From Dermacentor variabilis (Eukaryota; Arthropoda; Arachnida; Ixodida; Ixodidae), in the NCBI RefSeq assembly GCF_050947875.1, contig NC_134571.1:226620024-226684023 (forward strand): 64,000 bases of DNA. Direction: 5' to 3'. Position numbers and translations under genes: made by a program. This document shows, piece by piece, positions 54,501 to 64,000 of the stretch. Under the pieces are notes generated by a model. That model was given only the letters and a program-made list of their open reading frames with translations. It had not been told where the DNA came from and did not search any database. Every line of letters starts with the position of its first letter. Position 1 is the stretch's first letter.

Positions 54501-56290
54501 CGTTGGCCGTGGTGGTACAGCTAGCGCCCGACCGATTCCAACATTTCTCTTTTGCACTAAAACTGGTGATACGAACAGCTCCCTAGTTTGGATGCAATGA
54601 TCTAAAATTTTCCTGGCTGCTCAGGCGCTGCCCAACATTATTCATTGTTCGTCGAGTCGTGTTTATGGGTCGCCCTGTGGGCCATTCAACAAAACATAAA
54701 CCCGACACCACGGTGCATCTGAATATTCATTGGCCGTGGTGGTACAGATAGTGTACGACCGATTCCAACATTTCTCATTTCCACTAAAACTGGTGATACG
54801 AACAGCCCCCTAGTTTCGATGGAATGATCTAAAATTTTCCTGGCTGCACAGGCGCTGCACAACATGACTCATTCTTCGCCGACTCGTGTTTATGCGTCGC
54901 TCTGGGGGCCAGTCTAAAAAACATAAACCCGATACCACGGTGCATCTGACTATTGATTGGCCGTGGTGGTAACGCTTGCGCAAGACCGATTCCAACCTTT
55001 CTCTTTTGCACTAAAACTGGCGATAAGAACTGCTGCACAGTTTGGATGGAATGGTTTAAAATGTTTCTGTTGGCACAGGCGCTGCACATAACGACTCATT
55101 CTTCGCCAACTCCTGTTTATGCGTCGCCCTGGGGGCCATTCCACAAAACATAAACCCAATACCACGGTGCATCTGACTATTGATTGGCCGTGGTGGTACA
55201 GCTTGTGCAAGACCGATTCAACCGTTCTCTTTTGCACTAAAACTGGTGATAAGAACTGCTCCTCAGTTTGGATGGAATGATTTAAAATTTTCCTGGTGGC
55301 GCAGGCGCTGCACATAATGACTCATTCTTCGCCGACTCGTGTTTATGCGTCACCCGGGGGGCCATTCTACAAAACATCAACCTGATACCGACTATTCGTT
55401 GACCGTGTAGCTACAATTAGCGCACGACCGATTCCAACATTTCTCTTTTGCACTAAAACTGGTGATACGAACAGCTCCCGAGTTTGGAGGGAATGATCTA
55501 AAATTTACCTGGCTTCTCACGCGCTGCACAACATTATTCATTGTTCGTCGACTCGTGTTTATGGGTCGAACTGGGGGCCATTCAACAAAACATCGACCCG
55601 ATACCACGGTGCATCTGACTATTGAGTTGCCGTGGTGGTACAGCTGGCGCACGACCGATTCCAACATTTCTCTTTTCCTCTAAAACTGGTGATACGAACA
55701 GCTCCAGAGTGTGTAAGGAATGATTTAAAAATTTCCTGGCTGCAAGGCGCTGCACATAATGACTCATTCTTCGCCGCCTCGTGTTTATGCGTCGCCCTGG
55801 GGTCCATTATACAAAACATCAACCCGACACCACATTGCATCCGACTATTCGTTGGCCGTTGTGGTACCGCTAGCGCACGAGTGATTCCCAACATTTCTCT
55901 TTTGCACTAAAACTGGTTATACGAACAGCTCCACAGTTTGGATGGAATGATTTAAAATTTTCCTGCTGGCACAGGCGCTGCACATAATGACTCATTCTTC
56001 ACTGACTCGTGTTTATGCGTCACCCTGGGGCCCATTCTACAAAACATAAACCCGATACCACGGTGCATCCGACCATTCGTTGGCCGTGGTGTTACAGCTA
56101 GCGCACGACCGATTCCAACATTTCTCTTTTGCACTAAAACTGCTGATACGAACAGCTCCCGAGTTTGGATGGAACGATCTAAAATTTTCCTGGCTGCTCA
56201 GGATCTGCACAACATTATTCATTGTTCGCCGACTCGAGTTTATGCATCGCCGTGAGGCCATTCTACAAAACATAAACCCGATACCACGGT

Positions 56291-57195
56291 GCATACGACT
56301 ATTCGTTGGCCTGGTGGTACAGCTAGCGCACGACCGATTCCAACATTTCTCTTTTGCACTAAAACTGGTGATACGAACAGCTCCCGTATTTGGATCGTAT
56401 GATCTAATATTTTCCTGGCTGCTCAGGCCCTGCACAACATTAATCATTGTTCGTCGACTCGTGTTTATGGGTCGGCCTGGGGCGATTCTACAAAACATAA
56501 ACCCGATACCACGGTGCATACGACTATTCGTTGGCCGTGGTGGTACAGCTAGCGCACGACCGATTCCAACATTTCTCTTTTGCACTAAAACTGGTGATAC
56601 GAGCAGCTCCCGAGTTTGGATTGATTGATCTAAAATTTTCCTGGCTGCACGGGCGCTGCACAACATTATTCATTGTTCGTCGACTCGTATTTATGCGTCG
56701 CCCTGGGGCCCATACCACAAAACAAAAACCCGATACGACGTTGCATCCGACTATTCGTTGGCCATCGTGACATAGCTAGCGCACGACCGATTCCAACATT
56801 TCTCTTTTGCACTAAAACTGGTGATACGAACAGCTCCCGAGTTTGGAGGGAATGATCTAAAATTTACCTGGCTTCTCAGGCGCTGCACAACATTATTCAT
56901 TGTTCGTCGACTCGTGTTTATGGGTCGAACTGGGGGCCATTCAACAAAACATCGACCCCATACCACGGTGCATCTGACTATTGAGTTGCCGTGGTGGTAC
57001 AGCTGGCGCACGACCGATTCCAACATTTCTCTTTTCCTCTAAAACTGGTGATACGAACGGCTCCAGAGTGTGTAAGGAATGATTTAAAAATTTCCTGGCT
57101 GCAAGGCGCTGCACATAATGACTCATTCTTCGCCGCCTCGTGTTTATGCGTCGCCCTGGGGTCCATTATACAAAACATCAACCCGACACCACATT
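56291..57195 (+). repeat. 905-bp (4-monomer) duplication, copy 1
   Basis: Starts at gcatacgactattcg followed by ttggcctggtgg, where the left neighbour is ataccacggt. The same start recurs at 57,196 with a different left neighbour (acaccacatt), fixing the left end of the duplicated unit to a few bases. Private marks are gtatttggatcgtatg and ctcaggccctgc. Within it, about 56,800-57,195 repeats 55,440-55,836 at a step of 1,359 bp. Confidence 0.88.
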
Positions 57196-57750
57196 GCATA
57201 CGACTATTCGTTGGCCTGGTGGTACAGCTAGCGCACGACCGATTCCAACATTTCTCTTTTGCACTAAAACTGGTGATACGAACAGCTCCCGTATTTGGAT
57301 CGTATGATCTAATATTTTCCTGGCTGCTCAGGCCCTGCACAACATTAATCATTGTTCGTCGACTCGTGTTTATGGGTCGGCCTGGGGCGATTCTACAAAA
57401 CATAAACCCGATACCACGGTGCATACGACTATTCGTTGGCCGTGGTGGTACAGCTAGCGCACGACCGATTCCAACATTTCTCTTTTGCACTAAAACTGGT
57501 GATACGAGCAGCTCCCGAGTTTGGATTGATTGATCTAAAATTTTCCTGGCTGCACGGGCGCTGCACAACATTATTCATTGTTCGTCGACTCGTATTTATG
57601 CGTCGCCCTGGGGCCCATACCACAAAACAAAAACCCGATACGACGTTGCATCCGACTATTCGTTGGCCGTCGTGACATAGCTAGCGCACGACCGATTCCA
57701 ACATTTCTCTTTTGCACTAAAACTGGTGATACGAACAGCTCCCGAGTTTG
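57196..57750 (+). repeat. 905-bp duplication, copy 2 (partial)
   Basis: Matches copy 1 at a step of exactly 905 bp through the gtatttggatcgtatg and ggattgattgatc monomers. Homology ends near 57,750, where copy 1 continues gtttggagggaatg and copy 2 gtttgaatggaatg. The junction monomer at the left end joins a K-like unit to the ttggcctggtgg unit. Confidence 0.85.
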
Positions 57751-60582
57751 AATGGAATGATCTAAAATTTTCCTGGCTGCTCAGGCGCTGCACAACATTA
57801 TTCATTGTTCGTCGACTCGTGTTGATGGGTCGCCCTGGGGGCCATTCTACAAAACATAAACACGATACAACGGTGCATACGACTATTCGTTGGCCGTGGT
57901 GGTACAGCTAGCGCACGAGTGATTCCAACATTTCCCTTTTGCACTATAACTGGTGATACGAACAGCTCCATAGTTTGGATGGAATGATTTAAAATTTTCC
58001 TGGTGGCGCAGGCACTGCACATAATGACTCATTCTTCGCCGACTCGTGTTTATGCGTCACCCGGGGGGCCATTCTTCAAAACATAAACCCGATACCGACT
58101 ATTCGTTGACCGTAGTGGTACAATTAGCGCACGACCGATTCCAACATTTCTCTTTTGCACTAAAACTGGTGATACGAACAGCTCCCGAGTTTGGATGGAA
58201 TGATCTAAAATTTTCCTGGCTTCTCAGGCGCTGCACAACATTATTCATTGTTCGTCGACTCGTGTTTATGGGTCGCCCTGGGGGCCATTCAACAAAACAT
58301 CAACCCGATACCACGGTCCATCTCACTATTGAGTGGCCGTGGTGGTACAGCTGGCGCACGACCGATTCCAACATTTCTCTTTTCCTCTAAAACTGGTGAT
58401 ACGAACAGCTCCAGAGTTTGTATGGAATGATTTAAAAATTTCCTGGCTGCAAGGCGCTGCACATAATGACTCATTCTTCGCCGCCTCGTGTTTATGCGTC
58501 AACCTGGGGGCCATTCTACAAAACATAAACCCGATACCACGGTGCATCTGACCATTCGTTGGCCGTGGTGTTACAGCTAGCGCACGACCGATTCCAACAT
58601 TTCTCTTTTGCACTAAAACTGCTGATACGAACAGCTCCCGAGTTTGGATGGAATGCTCTAATATTTTCCTGGCTGCTCAGGCGCTGCACAACATTAATCA
58701 TTGTTCGTCGACTCGTGTTTATGGGTCGGCCTGGGGCCATTCTACAAAACATAAACCCGATACCACGGTGCATACGCCTATTCGTTGGCCGTGGTGGTAC
58801 AGCTAGCGCACGACCGATTCCAACATTTCTCTTTTGCACTAAAACTCGTGATACGAAGAGCTCCCGAGTTTGGATGGAATGCTCTAATATTTTCCTGGCT
58901 GCTCAGGCGCTGCACAACATTAATCATTGTTCGTCGACTCGTGTTTATGGGTCGGCCTGGGGCCATTCTACAAAACATAAACCCGATACCACGGTGCATC
59001 CGACTATTCGTTGGCCGTGGTGGTACAGCTAGCGCACGAGTGATACCAACATTTCTCTTTTGCACTAAAACTGGTGATACGAACTGCTCCCTAGTTTGGA
59101 TGCAATGATCTAAAATTTTCCTGGCTGCTCAGGCGCTGCCCAACATTATTCATTGTTCGTCGAGTCGTGTTTATGGGTCGTCCTGGGGGCCATTCAACAA
59201 AACATAAACCCGACACCACGGTGCATCTGACTATTCATTGGCCGTGGTGGTACAGATACTGCACGACCGATTCCAACATTTCTCATTTGCACTAAAACTG
59301 GTGATACGAACAGCCCCCGAGTTTGGATGGAATGATCTAAAATTTCCTGGCTGCACAGGCGCTGCACAACATGACTCATTCTTCGCCGACTCGTGTTTAT
59401 GCGTCATCCGGGGGGCCATTCTACAAAACATAAACCCGATACCGACTATTCGTTGACCGTGGTGGTACAATTAGCGCACGACCGATTCCAACATTTCTCT
59501 TTGGCACTAAAACTGGTGATACGAACAGCCCCCGAGTTTGGATGGAATGGTTTAAAATTTTTCTGTTGGCACAGGCGCTGCACATAATGACTCATTCTTC
59601 GCCAACTCCTGTTTAGCGTCGCCCTGGGGGCCATTCTACAAAACATAAGCCCGATACCACGGTCCATCCGACTATTCTATGTCCGTGGTGGCACAGCCAG
59701 GGCACGACCAATTCCAACATTTCTCTTTTGCACTAAAACTGGTGATACGAACAGCCCCCGAGTTTGGATGGAATGATCTAAAATTATCCTGGCTGCTCAG
59801 GAGCTGCATAACATTATTCATTCTTCGTCGATTCGTGTTTATGGGTCAGCCTGGGGGCCATTCATCAAAACATAAACCCGACACCACGGTGCATCTGAAT
59901 ATTCATTGACAGTGGTGGTACAGCTAGTGCACGACCGATTCCAACATTTCTCATTTGCACTAAAACTGGTGATACGAACAGCTCCCGAGTTGGATGGAAT
60001 GATCTAAAATTTTCCTGGCTCCACAGGCGCTGCACAACATGGCTCATTCTTCGCCGACTCGTGTTTGTGCGTCGCTCTTGGGGCCATTCTGCAAAACATA
60101 AACCCGATACCAAGGTGCATCTGACTATTCATTGGCCGTGCTGATACAGCTAGCGAAAGACCGATTCCAACCTTTCACTTTTGCACTAAAACTGGTGATA
60201 GGAACAGCTCCAGAGTTTGTATGGAATGATTTAAAATTTTCCTGGCTGCAAGGCACTTCACATAATGACTCATTCTTCGCCGACTCGTATTTATGCGTCG
60301 CCCTGGGGGCCATACCACAAAACATAAACCCGATACCACGGCCCATCCGACTATTCGATGACCGTGGTGCCACAGCCAGGGCACGACCGATTTCAACATT
60401 TCTCTTTTGCACTAAAACTGGTGATACGAACAGCCCCCGATTTTGGATGGAATGATCTAAAATTTTCCTGTCTCCTCAGGAGCTGCACAACATTATTCAT
60501 TGTTCGTCGACTTGTGTTTATGGGTCGCCCTCGGGCCCATTCTATAAAACATAAACCCGATACCACGGTGCATACGACTATT
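57196..60582 (+). repeat. Long-range repeat in right flank, copy 2 (~3.4 kb)
   Basis: The partner of the 51,330-54,500 segment. Differences include a 216-bp monomer near 59,445 in place of a full-length one, a one-base loss in taaaatttcctgg near 59,340, and an extra unit near 59,880-60,110 whose gttggatgg variant also occurs in U1-U3 (near 33,825, 39,245 and 46,700). After about 60,582 copy 2 turns to a ttgaccgtggtggtacaatta unit, while copy 1 turns to ggtacagctagcgcccg. Confidence 0.75.
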
Positions 60583-62372
60583 CGTTGACCGTGGTGGTAC
60601 AATTAGCGCACGACCGATTCCAACATTTCTCTTTTGCACTAAAACTGGTGATACGAACAGCTCCCGAGTTTGGATGGAATGACCTAAGATTTTCCTGGCT
60701 GCTCAGGCACTGCACTAAATTATTCATAGTTCGTCGACTCGCGTTGATGGGCCGCCCTGGGGGCCATTCAACAAAACATAAACCCGATACCACGGTGCAT
60801 CTGACTATTCAGTGGCCGTGGTCGTACAGCTAGCGCACGACCGATTCCAACATTTCTCTTTTGCTCTAAAACTGGTGATACGAACAGCTCCAGAGTTTGT
60901 ATGGAATGATTTAAAATTTTCCTGGCTGCAAGGCGCTGCACATAATGACTCATTCTTCACCGACTCGTGTTTATGCGTCGCCCTGGGGGCCATTCTACAA
61001 AACATAAACCCGATACCACGGTGCATCTGACTATTCATTGGCCGTGCTGGTACAGCTAGCGAAAGACCGATTCCAACCTTTCACTTTTGCACTAAAACTG
61101 GCGATACGAACTGCTCCACAGTTTGGATGGAATGATTTAAAATTTTCCTGGTGGCGCAGGCGCAGCACATAATGACTCATTCTTCGACGACTCGTGTTTA
61201 TGCGTCATCCGGGGGGCCATTCTACAAAACATAAACCCGATACCGACTATTCGTTGACCGTGGTGGTACAATTAGCGCACGACCGATTCCAACATTTCTC
61301 TTTTGCACTAAAACTGGTGATACGAACAGCTCCCGAGTTTGGATGGAATGATCTAAAATTTTCCTGGCTGCTCAGGCGCTGCACAACATTATTCATTGTT
61401 CGTCGACTCGTGTTTATGGGTCGCCCTGGGGGCCATACCACACAACATAAACCCGATACCACGGTGCATCCGACTATTCGTTGGCCGTCGTGGCACAGCT
61501 AGCGCACGACCAATTCCAACATTGCTCTTTTGCACTAAAACTGGTGATACGAACAGCTCCCGAGTTTGGATGGAATGATCTAAAATTTTCCTGGATGCTC
61601 AGGCGCTGCACAACATGACTCATTCTTCGCCGCCTCGTGTTTATGCGTCGCCCTGGGGGCCATTCTACAAAACATCAACCCGACACCACGGTGCATCCGA
61701 CTATTCGTTGGCCGTTGTGGTACCGCTAGCGCACGAGCGATTCCAACATTTCTCTTTTGCACTAAAACTGGTGATACGAACACCTCCACAGTTTGGATGG
61801 AATGATTTGAAATTATCCTGGCTGCACAGGCGCTGCACAACATGAGTCATTCTTCGCCGACTCGTGTTTATGCGTCATCCGGGGGGCCATTCTACAAAAC
61901 ATAAACCCGATACCGACTATTCGTTGACCGTGGTGGTACAATTAGCGCACGACCGATTCCAACATTTCTCTTTGGCACTAAAACTGGTGATACGAACAGC
62001 TCCCGAGTTTGGATGGAATAATCTAAAATATTCCTGGCTGCACAGGCGCTGCACAACATTATTCATTGTTCGTCGACTCGTATGGATGGGCCGCCCTGGG
62101 GGCCATTCTACAAAACATAAAAGCCGATACCACGGTCCATCTGACTATTCGATGACCGTGGTGGCACAGCAGGGCACGACCGATTCCAACATTTCTCTTT
62201 TGCACTAAAATTGGTAATACGAACAGCTCCCGAGTTTGCATGGAATGATCTAAAATTTTCCTGGCTGCACAGTAGCTGCACAACATTATTCATTGTTCGT
62301 CGATTCCCGTTTATGCGTCGCCCTGGGGGCCATTCTATAAAACCTAACCCCGATACCACGGTGCATCCGACT

Positions 62373-62389
62373 ATTCGTTGGCCGTGGTG
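62373..62389 (+). other. CENP-B-box-like half site (one per monomer)
   Basis: The 8-mer TTCGTTGG equals the left part of the mammalian CENP-B box, but the right half does not fit: 11 of 17 box positions and 6 of the 9 essential ones match. The 8-mer occurs in most class A monomers; other units have ttcattgg, ttcgatgg or ttgattgg. I treat it as a weak resemblance. Confidence 0.2.
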
Positions 62390-62392
62390 GCA

Positions 62393-62619
62393 CAGCTAGC
62401 GCACGACCGATTCCAACATTTCTCTTTTGCACTAAAACTGGTGATACGAACAGCTCCCGAGTTTGGATGGAATGATCTAAAATTTTCCTGGCTGCTCAGG
62501 CGCTGCACAACATTATTCATTGTTCGTCGACTCGTGTTTATGGGTCGCCCTGGGGGCCATTCTATAAAACATAAACACGATACCGTGGTGCATCCGACTA
62601 TTCGTTGGCCGTCGTGGCA
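62393..62619 (+). repeat. Representative class A monomer (227 bp)
   Basis: This copy is close to the by-eye consensus. In order it holds the cagctagcgcac start, the gattccaacattt anchor, a T-rich tract, actaaaactggtgata, gtttggatggaatgat, an A4T4 palindrome (ctaaaattttcc), the class-defining attattcattgttcgtcg segment, a G/C-rich ccctgggggccattc box, acaaaacataaaccc, and attcgttggccg before the next unit. A related consensus unit has 59 C, 52 G and 15 CpG in 227 bp (CpG observed/expected about 1.1). Class A lacks the ATGACTCAT 9-mer of class B. The length, 3x75+2, shifts the reading frame at every copy. Confidence 0.93.
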
Positions 62620-64000
62620 CAGCTAGCGCACGACCGATTCCAACATTTCTCTTTTGCACTAAAACTGGTGATACGAACAGCTCCCGAGTTTGGATGGAAT
62701 GATCTAAAATTTTCATGGCTGCTCAGACGCTGCACAACATTATTCATTGGTCGTCGACTCGTGTTTATGGATCGCCCTGGGGGCCATTCTACAAAATAGA
62801 AACCCGATACCACGGTGCATACGACTATTCGTTGGGCGTGGTAGTACAGCTAGCGCACGACCAATTCCAACATTTCTATTTTGCACTAAAGCTGGTGATA
62901 CGAACAGCTCCCGAGTCGGATGGAATGATCCAAAATTTTCCTGACTCCACAGGCGCTGCACAACGTGGCTCATGCTTCGCCGACTCGTGTTTATGCGTCG
63001 CTCTTGGGGCCATTCTACAAAACATAAACCCGATACCACGGTGCATCTGACTATTCATTGGCCGTGCTGATACAGCTAGCGAAAGACCGATTCCAACATT
63101 TCTCTTTTGCTCTAAAACTGGTGATAGGAACAGCTCCAGAGTTTGTATGGAATGATTTAAAATTTTCCTGGCTGCTCAGGCGCTGCACAACATTTATCAT
63201 TGTTCGTCGACTCGTGTTTACGGGTCGGCCTGGGGGCCATTCTACAAAACATCAACACGACACCACGGTGCATCCGACTATTCGTTGGCCGTTGTGGTAC
63301 TGCTAGCGCACGAGTGATTCCAACATTTCTCTTTTGCACTATAACTGGTGATACGAACAGCTCCACAGTTTGGATGGAATGATTTAAAATTTTCCTGGTG
63401 GCACAGGCGCTGCACATAATGACTCATTCTTCACCGACTCCTGTTTATGCGTCACCCTAGGGGCCATTCTACAAAATATAAACCCGATACCACAGTGCAT
63501 CAGACTATTCGTTGACTGTGGTGGTAATGCTAGCGCACGACCGATTCCAACAATTCTCTTTTCCACTAAAACTGGTGATACGAACAGCTCCCGAGTTTGG
63601 ATGGAAAGATCTAAAATTTTCCTGGCTGCACAGGCGCGGCCGACATGACTCAGTCTTCGCCGACTCGTGTTTTTGCGTCGCCCTGAAGCCATTCTACAAA
63701 ACATAAACCCGATACCACGGTGCATCTGACTATTCGTTGGCCGTAGTGTTACAGCTAGCGCACGACCGATTCCAACATTTCTCTTTTGCACTAAAACTGC
63801 TGATACGAACAGCTCCCGAGTTTGGATGGAATGATCTAAAATTTACCTGGCTGCTCAGGAGCTGCACAACATTATTCATTGTTCGCCGACTCGAGTTTAT
63901 GCGTCGCCCTGAAGCCATTCTACAAAACATAAACCCGATATCACGGTGCATCTGACTATTCAGAGGCCCTGGTGGTACAGCTTGCGCACGACCGATTCCA

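Larger units (their letters stand above)
1..64000 (+). repeat. Tandem satellite array, ~227-bp monomer, head-to-tail
   Basis: An anchor (gattccaacattt) recurs at 17, 244, 471, 698, 925, 1152, 1378, 1605, 1832, 2059, 2286, 2512, 2739, 2966, 3193 and so on to the last bases, at steps of 227 or 226 bp with rare 225- and 216-bp steps. About 282 copies fit. All copies read are in the same orientation; the reverse complement of the anchor was not seen. No segment longer than part of a monomer lacks homology to the unit, so no gene, RNA gene, transposon or unique DNA is present. Known satellites with multi-monomer higher-order repeats are typically centromeric or heterochromatic; that role is inferred here. 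The satellite family is not one I recognise by name. Confidence 0.98.
47838..64000 (+). repeat. Right flank: irregular, more diverged satellite
   Basis: About 71 monomers in which single-base variants and small indels are more scattered and no one higher-order period holds. 216-bp and 225-bp monomers are common. Local duplications (below) break the order repeatedly. Past about 60,800 many units approach the consensus class A form (for example 61,260-61,500 and 62,393-62,800), and at 63,740-63,955 a unit very like those of W1 (11,547) reappears. No unique sequence was found to the last base. Confidence 0.85.

Noticed and set aside
56037..56666. 209-codon minus-strand reading frame as a possible repetitive protein gene
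   Set aside because: It is joined from three satellite monomers through length changes near 56,310 that restore frame. The plus strand is open over the same bases, and the 'protein' is the ordinary reverse translation of the repeat.
62373..62389. A true CENP-B box
   Set aside because: Only 6 of 9 essential positions fit; the CGGG part is absent in the monomers I compared.
1..64000. Several hundred open reading frames of 60-140 codons on both strands
   Set aside because: They are the same few translations of the satellite unit in several frames, starting and stopping at the same places in each monomer, overlapping on opposite strands, with no codon structure, no recognisable domain and no promoter or splice context.
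1..64000. CRISPR array or other prokaryotic repeat system
   Set aside because: The repeats are contiguous with no spacers, the unit is 227 bp, and there are no cas-like or any other genes.
1..64000. rDNA spacer subrepeats, tRNA/5S clusters or histone-type gene repeats
   Set aside because: No rRNA, tRNA or coding core appears in any unit; every unit is explained by the single 227-bp family.
1..64000. Transposon, LTR or terminal inverted repeat origin of the unit
   Set aside because: No long inverted or direct termini, poly-A, target-site duplications or transposase remnants. The only palindromes are short (GCTAGC, AAAATTTT, GTCGAC, CGCTAGCG, CTTGCGCAAG).
1..64000. Half-unit (~113 bp) or shorter internal periodicity of the monomer
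   Set aside because: Comparing the two halves of the consensus by eye gave no convincing internal repeat; only a short match (agcgc against its complement gcgct) was seen.

Overview
The whole 64-kb window is one uninterrupted tandem satellite array. The unit is about 227 bp (usually 226-227; minor classes of 225 and 216 bp), and every copy I read lies head-to-tail in the same orientation, giving roughly 282 monomers. I see no gene, RNA gene, transposable element, unique spacer, gap or inversion; both window edges are inside satellite, so the array is larger than the window. A megasatellite with this much higher-order structure indicates a eukaryotic chromosome, most plausibly centromeric, pericentromeric or other constitutive heterochromatin. 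The species is not recognisable to me. A by-eye consensus monomer is about 49% GC with 15 CpGs (about 13.5 expected), so there is no CpG depletion of the vertebrate type; this weakly favours a lineage with little germline CpG methylation, or very recent homogenisation.

Layout. (1) About 1-8,050: a mosaic of diverged monomer classes with short-range duplications of 1, 5-7, 10, 12 and 15 monomers. (2) About 8,050-20,150: a 23-24-monomer repeat of 5.2-5.4 kb, present twice in full (W1, W2) and once truncated (W3), the copies differing by gains and losses of whole monomers. (3) 20,151-28,890: a clean 13-monomer higher-order repeat (HOR) with an exact period of 2,945 bp, three nearly identical copies. 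(4) About 27,280-47,837: a 34-monomer super-unit of 7,681 bp present three times, the middle copy cut to 5,424 bp by deletions of 7 and 3 monomers and the third cut to 7,453 bp by loss of one monomer. Its first 1.6 kb is the third copy of the 13-mer HOR, so the two levels are nested. (5) About 47,838-64,000: an irregular, more diverged flank with local tandem duplications (1,350/1,123 bp; 905 bp; 225 bp) and a 5.87-6.08-kb long-range copy.

The monomers fall into recognisable classes: A (attattcattgttcgtcg segment), B (atgactcattcttcgcc segment), K (GGTACC-CGCTAGCG junction), T (CTTGCGCAAG palindrome), Q (a rewritten segment ctgcaattcacttcacat) and a 216-bp class lacking 11 bp. Their fixed order gives the HOR structure. 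No proteins are encoded: the many reading frames of 60-209 codons on both strands are by-products of a stop-poor repeat whose length is not a multiple of three. The points of interest are the layered HOR evolution with mappable crossover points, and class-specific palindromes matching bZIP-type binding sites.
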